Shown: piece after piece, positions 1-7,724 of the stretch
Numbering within the stretch: the first letter of the stretch is position 1
Layout of the letters: each line of letters begins with the position of its first letter
Origin: Spirochaetaceae bacterium
GTDB taxonomy: Bacteria > Spirochaetota > Spirochaetia > B11-G9
Assembly: GCA_030600745.1 (NCBI GenBank)
Contig: JAUVLL010000087.1
Location: forward strand, 1 to 9,751
Length of the DNA stretch: 9,751 nt
Direction: 5' to 3'
Notes under the pieces: generated by a model
What the model saw: the letters and a program-made list of their open reading frames with translations, nothing else
Database searches by the model: none
What the model was told of the DNA's origin: nothing
Program-made: the position numbers and the translations under genes

Positions 1-26
1 GATACTTGTTCTCCACAAAAATCACT

Positions 27-446
27 TCAACTCAATTTACTTTCAAATACAACTAATTTTAGACCTGGTATGTCCACAAAATCCTTTTTATTTTGAGTCA
101 GAAATGAAAAATCATTCTGAATTGCCTGACTTGCAAGCCAAATATCCTGAATACGAAAAGATGTACCCCTCCCTCTTTTTTTTAAAACAGCTGCCAGTCG
201 TGCAAAAATAAGACCTGTACTATCATCAATTATAAGTAATGGTTTTTTCCTCAGCCTCTCCAGGGAGGAAGTTCGTTTTTGCTTTATTTCCTCAGATACA
301 GCCATCTCTACCCCATATCCAAGTTCAGCTAGTGTAACCGGTGATATGTAAACGGAATCATCCTTAGTGTAAGACGCAACATCAGATGGAGAGACATGCC
401 CCCTCTCAACATCTATCCAGATGCAGGTATCTATTAAATATCCCAT
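27..446 (-). CDS. vapC: VapC-like PIN-domain ribonuclease toxin
   Basis: This 139-residue protein matches a full-length PIN-domain toxin, a Mg2+-dependent RNase that cleaves RNA (in characterised VapCs often tRNA or rRNA) when freed from its antitoxin. The acidic residues expected for the PIN active site are visible: D6 in LIDTCIWID, E41 in TLAELGYG, D101 in RIQDIWLA and D122 in NKKDF. The start codon lies inside the end of the upstream antitoxin gene (13-nt overlap, 434-446), so translation is probably coupled. Only a weak GAGAG-like SD precedes the ATG. The gene ends 26 nt from the window edge, so nothing can be said about what follows. Family knowledge supports toxin function; the RNA target cannot be read from sequence. 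All four acids are intact, so it is probably active. Confidence 0.92.
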   Translation of the reverse strand: MGYLIDTCIWIDVERGHVSPSDVASYTKDDSVYISPVTLAELGYGVEMAVSEEIKQKRTSSLERLRKKPLLIIDDSTGLIFARLAAVLKKRGRGTSFRIQDIWLASQAIQNDFSFLTQNKKDFVDIPGLKLVVFESKLS

Positions 447-697
447 GGATCTCTCATCTCATCCTCTAATGAACCAGGAATAGTACTATCGGTCAACCAA
501 TCTTTTCCAGCATCCTCCGACAGTGTACGATAAAGATCATCCATAGCCTCAAGGGCAGTCAATGAAAAGGAACCGGGAATTACCCGGGCAATTCTATGAT
601 TATGACGAAACAATACTATCTCTTCATGTTTGTACTCGATTCTGTCAAATACTGTGCTTAAATTGCGGGAAAATTCGGTAACTGTCATTTCAACCAT
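434..697 (-). CDS. Phd/YefM-type antitoxin of the VapC pair
   Basis: This 87-residue protein has the Phd/YefM look. Its N-terminal DNA-binding part begins with MTVTEFSRNLSTVFDRI and continues through an EEIVLFRHNHRIARVIPG strand region (residues 4-42). An acidic, flexible C-terminus ending in DEMRDPWDI is the part that normally wraps and blocks the PIN toxin. It is first in the operon, as expected for an antitoxin that also represses its own promoter. A strong GGAGG (703-707) sits 5 nt before the ATG at 697 and fixes the start; the in-frame ATG three codons later is less well placed. It overlaps the toxin gene by 13 nt. Its coding sequence holds one copy of a 13-bp repeat also found at the -35 box. 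Confidence 0.88.
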   Translation of the reverse strand: MVEMTVTEFSRNLSTVFDRIEYKHEEIVLFRHNHRIARVIPGSFSLTALEAMDDLYRTLSEDAGKDWLTDSTIPGSLEDEMRDPWDI

Positions 698-713
698 AAA
701 AGCCTCCAGTCAA

Positions 714-719
714 TATAAT
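714..719 (+). promoter_or_regulatory. Candidate -10 box for the ABC-F gene
   Basis: A perfect TATAAT lies in the 53-bp divergent gap, with transcription predicted from about 726. No good -35 is visible at 16-18 bp upstream (the DNA there is already antitoxin coding sequence), so this would depend on the -10 alone or on an activator. It lies close to the toxin-antitoxin start site, so the two divergent promoters could interfere. Confidence 0.35.
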
Positions 720-721
720 AA

Positions 722-750
722 AGCTTAATCATAAAATCAGATTCTGTCAA
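722..750 (-). promoter_or_regulatory. Probable sigma70 promoter of the antitoxin-toxin operon
   Basis: Read on the minus strand, a perfect TTGACA (750-745) is followed by a 17-bp spacer and TAAGCT (727-722), which keeps the three best-conserved -10 positions (TA...T). The predicted transcript would start near 715, about 18 nt ahead of the antitoxin ATG and just upstream of its GGAGG. The assignment rests on the consensus -35 and the spacing; the -10 box is weak. Confidence 0.5.
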
Positions 751-792
751 ATGGAGTTCCCTGTAAAGGATTTTTCATATACTATACCCCCT

Positions 793-2709
793 ATGAACCT
801 TATATCAATTGAAAATCTATCTAAAACCGTCAACGACAATCCTCTGTTCCAGAATGTAACAATGGGAATTGATGAGGGAGAGAAGATAGGTTTTATAGGA
901 CCAAATGGAGCTGGGAAATCTACTCTATTACATATTTTATCCGGACTTATAGAGACAGACACAGGCAATATTTCAAGAAATAATAATCTTAGAATAAGTA
1001 TGCTGGAGCAGACTCCGGTAATTCCTGAGGGAATTACTATCAGGGATTTTTTATACAGAGGTGATACTCCTGTAATAAAACTAATTGCTGAGTATCACAG
1101 ATGTCTGGAAAACTATAATCACACGGAATCCACTGTAGGGTCAGGTCGCGACCTGGCCCTACAAGAATTAACCGAACAGATGGATAAAGAAAACGGATGG
1201 GAAATTGAAAATAACTATCTATCTTTTTTAAGTGAGCTTAAACTGGACAATCCGGATCAGGTTATGGATAACCTTTCGGGTGGTATGAAGAAAAAAGCAG
1301 TTCTTGCAAGAGCCCTTGCATCGAAGCCAACCCTTCTAATTCTGGACGAACCAACAAACCATCTGGATATTGAAATAATTGAATGGCTGGAAAATTACCT
1401 GCATGCAGCTAATTTCAGTTTTATTATGGTTACTCACGACAGGTATTTTCTTGATTCTGTATGTACTGGTATTATGGAACTGGATAAAGGCCGTATTTAT
1501 AAATACCCTGGTAATTATTCAACATTTCTTGAACGTAGAGATATAAGACTCTCAACAGAACAAAATGAACAGGCAAAAATAAAATCTATTCTTCGGAGAG
1601 AGCTGGAATGGCTGAGCAGGGGGCCAAAGGCCAGAGCAAGTAAAGATAAAAAAAGAAAGATGAGAATAGAAGATCTCATGGATAAAAAGAGTCAGATAGA
1701 ACATGAAAGGACAGAGTTTTCATCATCAAACAGACGATTGGGTAAAAAAATTCTGGAATTAAAAGATATTGAAAAATCCTATAATAATAAAACTGTTATA
1801 TCACCATTTACCTATAAGTTTAAAAAGGGTGAGAGAATAGGAATAATCGGCCCAAATGGATCTGGAAAAACAACCTTTCTCAATATTATCTCAGAACAGA
1901 TTTCTCCTGATAATGGAAAGATTGAAAAAGGATTAAATACTGAATTTGGTTATTATGATCAGTTGAGTAATCATTTAAGTGAAGCTGCTTCCAGAAATTT
2001 TACAGTTTTAGAATATATACAGGAAACAGCAGAACAAATTACCCTTGGAAATGGAAAAATTGCATCAGCTGCAAAATTCCTGGAGATGTTCAATTTCCCA
2101 TCCGGAACACATCGAACTCTTCTTACAAAACTTTCCGGTGGAGAAAAACGAAGACTCTTTTTAATAAAAACACTTATTACAAATCCCAATTTCCTGATCC
2201 TGGATGAACCGACAAATGATCTGGATCTTGATACTATGAGACGACTTGAAGACTATATTATTTCATTTAAAGGAACAATTATTGTAGTTTCACATGACAG
2301 GACTTTTCTTGATCGAACAACAGATTTTCTATTTATTTTTGACGGAAAGGGAGAAATAAAGGGATTTACAGGAAACTACAGCGAATATCACGAATTTATT
2401 CAAATAAATCAGAAGACAGACTCACCTAAGGATCAGGCAGGAAGCCCTCCCGTAAAAAAGAGTAAGACCAACTTCCCTACGGTCGAAACAAAACGAAAAC
2501 TGACATACAAAGAAAATAAGGAATTTTCAAATTTAGAAGCAGAAATAGACAAGCTGGAAGAAGAAAAAACAGAACTTGAAGCCTCTTTCAGCATTGCAGG
2601 TATTAAACCGGAAGAAATCAAGAGAAACCATAAAAAATATAAAATTGTCACAGAAAGTATTGAAATAAAACTTGCCAGATGGGAAGAACTGGCCGAAAGA
2701 ACCGGTTAA
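793..2709 (+). CDS. ABC-F family ATPase, Uup-like
   Basis: A soluble protein with two ABC ATPase domains and no membrane segment, as in ABC-F proteins that act on ribosomes (Uup is also linked to DNA transactions). In 638-residue numbering, domain 1 has Walker A GPNGAGKST (36-44), signature LSGG (about 161), Walker B with LDEPTNHLD (181-192) and a THD switch. A charged linker (about 226-316) follows. Domain 2 has GPNGSGKTT (353-361), LSGG (447), LDEPTNDLD and SHD. The C-terminal 75 residues are a KE-rich coiled coil typical of Uup. The family N-terminus MNLISIENLSK points to the ATG at 793. An upstream ATG at 751 would add 14 unconserved-looking residues. Neither start has a clear SD. An in-frame palindromic insert lies in domain 1. 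It diverges from the toxin-antitoxin operon. Confidence 0.9.
   Translation: MNLISIENLSKTVNDNPLFQNVTMGIDEGEKIGFIGPNGAGKSTLLHILSGLIETDTGNISRNNNLRISMLEQTPVIPEGITIRDFLYRGDTPVIKLIAEYHRCLENYNHTESTVGSGRDLALQELTEQMDKENGWEIENNYLSFLSELKLDNPDQVMDNLSGGMKKKAVLARALASKPTLLILDEPTNHLDIEIIEWLENYLHAANFSFIMVTHDRYFLDSVCTGIMELDKGRIYKYPGNYSTFLERRDIRLSTEQNEQAKIKSILRRELEWLSRGPKARASKDKKRKMRIEDLMDKKSQIEHERTEFSSSNRRLGKKILELKDIEKSYNNKTVISPFTYKFKKGERIGIIGPNGSGKTTFLNIISEQISPDNGKIEKGLNTEFGYYDQLSNHLSEAASRNFTVLEYIQETAEQITLGNGKIASAAKFLEMFNFPSGTHRTLLTKLSGGEKRRLFLIKTLITNPNFLILDEPTNDLDLDTMRRLEDYIISFKGTIIVVSHDRTFLDRTTDFLFIFDGKGEIKGFTGNYSEYHEFIQINQKTDSPKDQAGSPPVKKSKTNFPTVETKRKLTYKENKEFSNLEAEIDKLEEEKTELEASFSIAGIKPEEIKRNHKKYKIVTESIEIKLARWEELAERTG
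1134..1163. repeat. 30-bp GC-rich palindrome inside the ABC-F gene (REP-like)
   Basis: The two 15-bp arms, TGTAGGGTCAGGTCG and CGACCTGGCCCTACA, are inverted copies with a single mismatch (T at 1141 against G at 1156) and no spacer. About two thirds of it is G+C, within an AT-rich gene. It is translated in frame as VGSGRDLAL, between the Walker A and signature motifs of ABC domain 1, in a region that varies among ABC-F proteins. The form (short, GC-rich, near-perfect palindrome) is that of REP-like elements. A codon-neutral insertion recalls the Rickettsia palindromic elements found within genes. No second copy was seen in this window. Confidence 0.7.
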
Positions 2710-2836
2710 GCCTATGAAATTTGAAAAAGTTTATAGTTTTTTATTCCTGGTAATAGACATTTTGTAATAGTTAGGAATAGTATTAAGGAAATTTATCAAA
2801 ATTTTATACATGATATCTTTTATCAAGTATTTCTAT

Positions 2837-2840
2837 GAGG
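2837..2840 (+). promoter_or_regulatory. Ribosome binding site that fixes the activase start
   Basis: GAGG lies 5 nt before the ATG at 2846. The in-frame ATG at 2810 has only AT-rich DNA in front of it and would add 12 residues (MISFIKYFYEVI) ahead of the conserved glycine-rich ATPase start. The 2846 start is therefore preferred. Confidence 0.7.
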
Positions 2841-2845
2841 TCATT

Positions 2846-5800
2846 ATGCAAAGCCTTGGAATAAATATTGGTTCATCAAGTTTAAAAATAGTACTTATGG
2901 AGGACTCCATAGAAAAATGGAGTGAAGTCATTCTCCATGAAGGTAATTTTTATGCAGCTGTAGAACAAATTCTTGGCTCGCATGATCTGCCTGAAAATAT
3001 TAAAGCCCTTGTAACAGGAACAGAGGGAAGATTTCTCTTCAATCTGAATAATGTTATTGAACCTCTATGTATAGAAGCTGCTCTGGATCAGATAAATGAA
3101 AATGTTGATGCAGTTGTAACCATGGGTGGAGAAGATCTTATTGTTTATACAATAAACAACGAAAACAAAATTGTTAATAATTTTTCCGGAAGTAAATGTG
3201 CTTCAGGCACAGGTGAGTTTTTTAAACAGCAGCTGGGAAGAATGAATATGACCCTGAAAGATGTAGAGTTTGTTCCGGATTCAAGCAGGGTGTATTCCCT
3301 TTCTGCCAGATGTTCCGTTTTTATGAAGAGTGACTGCACCCATAAATTAAATAAAAATGAGGCAAGTAAAGAAGATATCGTTGTTTCATTAAGCAATGTA
3401 ATGGCCACAAAGGTAATTGACTTTCTCAAACAGGCAAAAATAAGAAGTGGAAAAGTCCTCTTAACAGGAGGAACCACCAAAAACAGACATATTATGAGGT
3501 TTGTCAGAGAAAAGGCTCCGAATATTAACTTTGTTATTCCAAAAGAAGCTCCTTATTTTGAAGCTTTTGGAGCAGCAATTCTTGCCGGGAATTCAGGAAG
3601 TATAATGCCCCCTGTAAGTGATCTGATGAAGATTAACAAAATTAGCTTCGACAGCTATGATGACCTTAAAAAGTCAAGCGATCTGGTAACATACTTTGAT
3701 TCTTCCACAGGAAAAGTACAGGAAAATCATGAGTATATATTAGGTATTGACGGCGGATCTACAACTACAAAAGTATGTCTTATAGATATAGAAACAGATG
3801 AGACTGTGGCGACTCACTACGAAAGAACACATGGAGATCCTATTCAATCTCTTAAAACCTGCCTGATTGAAATTAAGAAAAAAATTAAGGAAGATATTGG
3901 TGATGGAAACATTAATATCAGCCTGGCTTCGACAACCGGTTCATCCAGAGAGATCCTGGGAGTATTTGTTGAAAGCCCCGGAGTTTATAACGAAATAATT
4001 GCCCATTCAGTGGGTACAACCTTTTTTGATCCGGAAGTGGATACCATATTCGAAATAGGCGGACAGGATGCCAAGTACGTTTTGTTAAAAAACAAGGTAC
4101 CCATTGATTATGCCATGAATGAAGCATGTTCAGCAGGGACAGGTTCTTTTTTGGAAGAGTCTGCCCATGGAGATCTGAATATACAGCATGCTTTCGAGAT
4201 TGCGGACATTGCCCTTTCTTCAGAAAGCGCTTTAAAATTCGGAGAGCACTGTTCGGCGTTTATCAACTCTGATATTAGAAAAGCAATTCAACAGGGAGCA
4301 AGCAGAGAAAGCATTACAGGTGGTATTGTTACCTCAATTGTATCTAACTACCTTAACAGAGTAGTTGGTAACAGAACTCTTGGAAAAAAGATATTCCTTC
4401 AGGGGGGAGTTGCAAAAAACAAGGCTGTTCCCCTGGCATTTGCTATGATGCTGGATAAACAGATTCTTGTGCCACCGTCCCCGGAGCTGATGGGAGCATT
4501 TGGTGTTGGTCTTCTGGCAAAGGAAAAATTTAATACAGGGCTGCTGGAAAAATCAAGCTTTTCTCTGGATGCTCTTATTTCCCGGAAGATAGTTTATGAG
4601 AAAGTCTTTACATGTAAATCATGCGAAAACTTCTGCCCGATACAAATTCTTAATGTCAATAGTCATAAATATATGTTTGGGGGAAGATGCAGTAAGTATA
4701 CTAATACAAAAAACAAACCTGATCCTTCAATAGAAGTATTTGATTATGTTCAGAAAAGGTCAGATCTGTTATTTATAGAGTGTGCACCGGATAAAAAGGA
4801 TTTTGTTCCTAAGTATAACTTTACAGTTGGTATTCCAAGAGCATTCTCCGTACACACAATGTACCCTCTCTACTCATGGTTCTTCCATAGTCTTGGTATA
4901 GAAACTGTGCTTTCAGATACCATTGAACACGAAGGTGTTGCCCGGGTAGAAAGCTCCTACTGTTTTCCGGCAGAAATTGCCCATGGGGCTGTTCAGGATA
5001 TTTGGAATAAAGGTTGTGACTATATCTTTGTCCCCCATTTTAGAGATTTGAAAAGTTATGAGAAAGATGTACATGCAAATTTCTGTCCAATAACTCAATC
5101 ACTCCCCTACTATATAAAAAAGGCTTTCCCGGACATTCCGGAAGACAGAATCCTTACTCTTATAGTTTCCTTTAAGTTTGGAAAAGCAAAAGCCCTGGAA
5201 TTCTTTGTACAAATGGGTGAGCAACTGTGTATTTCTGCAGCAGATATTGAATATGCCTTTAATATTGCCTATGAAAAGCAGAGTGAATACTTCAAAAAAG
5301 CATCAGAAATGGGGATAAAGGCATTAGATGAAGCAAAAAAGGCGGAAAGATCCGTTATTGCACTTCTGGGAAGACCGTATAATGCTTTCACAAGAGAAGC
5401 CAACATGGGAATTCCACGGAAGTTTACAAGCAGGGGTTATTCAGTAATTCCATTTGATATTCTACCTTTTGAAGGAAGTGAAATTTTTGAAAACATGTAT
5501 TGGTACTATGGCCAGCAGGATATAAAAGCTGCGACTTTATTGAAAGATGAACCCAATATATACGTTACATGGATTACCAACTTCTCCTGTGCTCCGGATT
5601 CCTTTCTGCTTCATTATGTAAAATGGATTATGGGAGTAAAACCTTTTTTAATTCTTGAATTTGACAGCCATTCTGCGGATGCCGGAATTGATACAAGAGT
5701 GGAAGCATTCCTTGATATTATTGAAGGTTATAAATCTAAAAAAGATGAACTTGAAGAAAAACGATACGATAATGGTCTTAAATTTGTTAATAATGGTGAT

Positions 5801-7168
5801 GATGAAATTCATATTTACGATTCAATAAATGATAAAAAAATTAAAGTAAGAAACAATCCAGGAATCAAACTACTGCTTTCCAATATGGGAGATCTTTCTG
5901 CCCAGATGATGGCCGCGTCAATACAGGCATTGGGATACAAAGCCGAAGCTCTTGATATTGCAGACAGAGAAACCCTGCATATTGCCAGAAGTCATACTTC
6001 CGGTAAAGAATGTGTCCCTTCCCACCTTGTACTCGGGAGTGCTCTTAAGTATTTTGCTTCTGAAAAATATAGAAAGGATGAAATCTATATGCTTTTTATC
6101 CCCATTACAACCGGTCCGTGCAGAACAGGACAGTACTTCGTGTTCTATGAAAATCTATTTAGAGACCTTGGGCTGGAAAATGTAGTTGTTTTTACTCTTA
6201 GCGCCGATAACTCCTATACAGAATTGGGACCAGGCTTCTCAAAAACCCTCTGGAGGAGTGCTGTAATAGCAGATTATATGAAAGATATACAAAATACCCT
6301 GAGAGCCTGTGCCCTGGATCCGGAAGCGGCAATGAAGGAATACAGAGTACAATGGCAAAAACTTCTGGGAGAAGCAGAAAACGGATTTAAAAATGCAGGG
6401 CCGGTACTAAAGAATATTGCTAAAGAGATCAGCAGAATTCCTCTTAAACGAAAAATGGAAGATACCCCAAAAATTCTCATTGTCGGTGAAATTTATGTAA
6501 GAAGGGACGATTTTGCAGTTGATGAACTTGTGGATCTGTTCAGCAGAAAGGGTATAATTGCAAAGGTATCAGGTATTGGTGAGTGGATCCATTATCTTGA
6601 TTTTGTAAGAAAATATGATCTTACAAAGCGGCTGAATCTTCTTCCCCTCTGGAAAAGACCTTTCTCTAAAGAAAGACGACAGCTTCTGATACTTAAAATA
6701 GAAAAGATATGGAAACACCGTGTAGAGAATATGGTAACAGGATCCCTGAAAGGGGCTAATCTTATACCGGAAACACCACATAATATGGACATAATAATGA
6801 GCAATACATCAACACATTTTGTTAATCACGAACTTAACTCGGAGATTGCTGTTTCCACAGGGGTTGCGGCAACGGCTATGGAACACGGATATTCAGGAGT
6901 GGTGAATATAGCTCCATTTGCCTGTCTTATTGGTCGTGTAATAGAGGGTCTGTATACTCCATGGGCCAGGGATAGAAAATATCCAATTATCTCAGTTGAG
7001 ATTGATGGGAACCCCTTACCGCCAAACCTTACCAGCAAGCTTAATATCTTTACTGTTAATGTTCTAAGGTTCAGGGATAACCCGGAAATTGCAGATTTGA
7101 TTGATGGTTTGGATACTGAGCCTCTGGAGGAACAGATTAAGGTTAAAGAGGAAGTATCACAGAGATAA
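2846..7168 (+). CDS. Fused acyl-CoA dehydratase activase / dehydratase-like iron-sulfur protein
   Basis: This 1440-residue protein joins an ATP-driven electron activator to its likely acceptor. Residues 1-250 and 295-570 are two BadF/BcrA/HgdC ATPase domains. Domain 1 has GINIGSSSLK (5-14), GGED (94-97), C118 in CASGTG, C156 and GGTTKN (208). Domain 2 has DGGSTTTK (302-309), GGQD (405-408), C428 in CSAGTG, C469 and GGVAKN (520). In HgdC homodimers two such cysteines per subunit hold one bridging [4Fe-4S] cluster, so here the pair can form within one chain. Next come C590, C593, C597 and C615 (CxxCxxxC...GGRC), a DUF2229-like region (about 660-930), and a dehydratase D-component-like region with GKECVPSHL (C1056), GPCRTGQY (C1092) and C1360. 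By family it should be cytoplasmic and oxygen-sensitive. The substrate is unknown, and no separate dehydratase subunits lie nearby. It starts 136 nt after the ABC-F stop, without a clear terminator between. Confidence 0.88.
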   Translation: MQSLGINIGSSSLKIVLMEDSIEKWSEVILHEGNFYAAVEQILGSHDLPENIKALVTGTEGRFLFNLNNVIEPLCIEAALDQINENVDAVVTMGGEDLIVYTINNENKIVNNFSGSKCASGTGEFFKQQLGRMNMTLKDVEFVPDSSRVYSLSARCSVFMKSDCTHKLNKNEASKEDIVVSLSNVMATKVIDFLKQAKIRSGKVLLTGGTTKNRHIMRFVREKAPNINFVIPKEAPYFEAFGAAILAGNSGSIMPPVSDLMKINKISFDSYDDLKKSSDLVTYFDSSTGKVQENHEYILGIDGGSTTTKVCLIDIETDETVATHYERTHGDPIQSLKTCLIEIKKKIKEDIGDGNINISLASTTGSSREILGVFVESPGVYNEIIAHSVGTTFFDPEVDTIFEIGGQDAKYVLLKNKVPIDYAMNEACSAGTGSFLEESAHGDLNIQHAFEIADIALSSESALKFGEHCSAFINSDIRKAIQQGASRESITGGIVTSIVSNYLNRVVGNRTLGKKIFLQGGVAKNKAVPLAFAMMLDKQILVPPSPELMGAFGVGLLAKEKFNTGLLEKSSFSLDALISRKIVYEKVFTCKSCENFCPIQILNVNSHKYMFGGRCSKYTNTKNKPDPSIEVFDYVQKRSDLLFIECAPDKKDFVPKYNFTVGIPRAFSVHTMYPLYSWFFHSLGIETVLSDTIEHEGVARVESSYCFPAEIAHGAVQDIWNKGCDYIFVPHFRDLKSYEKDVHANFCPITQSLPYYIKKAFPDIPEDRILTLIVSFKFGKAKALEFFVQMGEQLCISAADIEYAFNIAYEKQSEYFKKASEMGIKALDEAKKAERSVIALLGRPYNAFTREANMGIPRKFTSRGYSVIPFDILPFEGSEIFENMYWYYGQQDIKAATLLKDEPNIYVTWITNFSCAPDSFLLHYVKWIMGVKPFLILEFDSHSADAGIDTRVEAFLDIIEGYKSKKDELEEKRYDNGLKFVNNGDDEIHIYDSINDKKIKVRNNPGIKLLLSNMGDLSAQMMAASIQALGYKAEALDIADRETLHIARSHTSGKECVPSHLVLGSALKYFASEKYRKDEIYMLFIPITTGPCRTGQYFVFYENLFRDLGLENVVVFTLSADNSYTELGPGFSKTLWRSAVIADYMKDIQNTLRACALDPEAAMKEYRVQWQKLLGEAENGFKNAGPVLKNIAKEISRIPLKRKMEDTPKILIVGEIYVRRDDFAVDELVDLFSRKGIIAKVSGIGEWIHYLDFVRKYDLTKRLNLLPLWKRPFSKERRQLLILKIEKIWKHRVENMVTGSLKGANLIPETPHNMDIIMSNTSTHFVNHELNSEIAVSTGVAATAMEHGYSGVVNIAPFACLIGRVIEGLYTPWARDRKYPIISVEIDGNPLPPNLTSKLNIFTVNVLRFRDNPEIADLIDGLDTEPLEEQIKVKEEVSQR

Positions 7169-7210
7169 ATAAAGCTGTCAGTCTGAAGTCTATTAGCTAA
7201 AAATCCTGAA

Positions 7211-7663
7211 TTAAATAATATATGGAATTTTCAAATTTACACTTTTGTAGACTACAAAAGTTTCATAATCTTTGATTCCGGCGACCCTGGAAAGTTCACC
7301 ATCCAAAAAATCGGGCAGACCAAATCCCTGCTCATCACTTAAGAGAATATATAGAAAACAATCATATCTTCCATTTGTAATACTGGTAGAAACCACGCCC
7401 TTTAACTGGCTGAGTTCTTCTGCTTTCTCTTTTAAATCGACTGTATCAAGCTTCAAAGCAACAATAATTACCTGATGCCCGGGAAGAGCCCCCGGATCGA
7501 TTAAACCGGTAATCTTTAGAACATTCTCAGCGATCAGCTTATTTACCCTTGATCTTACTGTATTCTCAGTTAAAGAGAGTTCCTCTGCCATAACCTTGTA
7601 GGATTTGCGTCCTTCTCTAAGCAATTTTATTATAGATAGATTAGTGTCATCAATTTTTATCAA
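7211..7663 (-). CDS. Lrp/AsnC family transcriptional regulator
   Basis: From the preferred TTG start the protein is 150 residues, the usual Lrp/AsnC length. Residues 5-50 form the AsnC-type helix-turn-helix (DDTNLSIIKLL...LSLTENTVRSRVNKLI). Residues 62-140 form the RAM ligand-binding and oligomerisation domain, with the VVSTSITNGRYDCFLYI strand region. The ATG at 7717 gives 168 residues but has no SD, directly follows the TTGACA box, and lies upstream of the predicted transcription start. The TTG at 7663 is preceded by GGAGAG at 5 nt and gives the typical N-terminus MIKIDDTN. The gene converges on the activase gene (42 nt between stops). Such regulators sense amino acids or related small molecules and often control themselves and neighbours; the ligand here is unknown. 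Confidence 0.9.
   Translation of the reverse strand: MIKIDDTNLSIIKLLREGRKSYKVMAEELSLTENTVRSRVNKLIAENVLKITGLIDPGALPGHQVIIVALKLDTVDLKEKAEELSQLKGVVSTSITNGRYDCFLYILLSDEQGFGLPDFLDGELSRVAGIKDYETFVVYKSVNLKIPYII
7241..7261. repeat. Perfect 21-bp palindrome in the 3' end of the Lrp/AsnC gene
   Basis: The arms ACTTTTGTAG and CTACAAAAGT are exact inverted copies around a single central A (7251). The sequence is translated on the minus strand as part of TFVVYKS. On the plus strand it lies 72 nt beyond the activase stop codon, so it could also end or stabilise that transcript. No U-run follows it, so it is not a standard intrinsic terminator. Confidence 0.5.
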
Positions 7664-7668
7664 CAAAA

Positions 7669-7674
7669 CTCTCC
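7669..7674 (-). promoter_or_regulatory. Ribosome binding site supporting a TTG start
   Basis: GGAGAG on the minus strand lies 5 nt before the TTG at 7663. A second TTG directly before it (7666) is only 2 nt away. This site decides the start of the Lrp/AsnC gene in favour of 7663 over the SD-less ATG at 7717. Confidence 0.65.
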
Positions 7675-7695
7675 GTAATACTGTTATATGTAAAG

Positions 7696-7724
7696 AGCCT
7701 ACCCCTTTATTATCCATTTGTCAA
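7696..7724 (-). promoter_or_regulatory. Probable promoter of the Lrp/AsnC gene
   Basis: On the minus strand, a perfect TTGACA (7724-7719), a 17-bp spacer and TAGGCT (7701-7696, keeping TA...T) predict a transcript start near 7689. This is 3' of the ATG at 7717 and 5' of the GGAGAG and TTG start. The layout copies that of the toxin-antitoxin promoter. Confidence 0.5.

Larger units (their letters stand above)
638..752. repeat. 13-bp direct repeat pair at the toxin-antitoxin promoter
   Basis: The 13-mer GATTCTGTCAAAT occurs exactly at 638-650, inside the antitoxin reading frame (FDRIE), and at 740-752, covering the TTGACA -35 box and the first bases of the most upstream ABC-F ATG. The copies have the same orientation and lie 102 bp apart. 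Either could be a binding site for the antitoxin; this is inference. Confidence 0.5.

Noticed and set aside
626..648. Second promoter inside the antitoxin gene from the internal TTGACA
   Set aside because: At a 17-bp spacer the -10 position reads GAAGAG, which does not resemble TATAAT.
2743..2778. Inverted repeat ATTCCT / AGGAAT after the ABC-F gene as a terminator
   Set aside because: The stem is only 6 bp, the loop is 24 nt, the inside shows a direct repeat (TAATAG) rather than pairing, and no T-run follows.
3145..3480. Minus-strand 111-codon ORF within the activase gene
   Set aside because: It is antisense to the conserved cysteine-containing part of ATPase domain 1 and has no SD or recognisable protein features.
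7169..7210. Bidirectional terminator between the convergent activase and Lrp genes
   Set aside because: Only a 4-bp AGCT/AGCT pairing with a long unpaired middle was found, without flanking T-runs.
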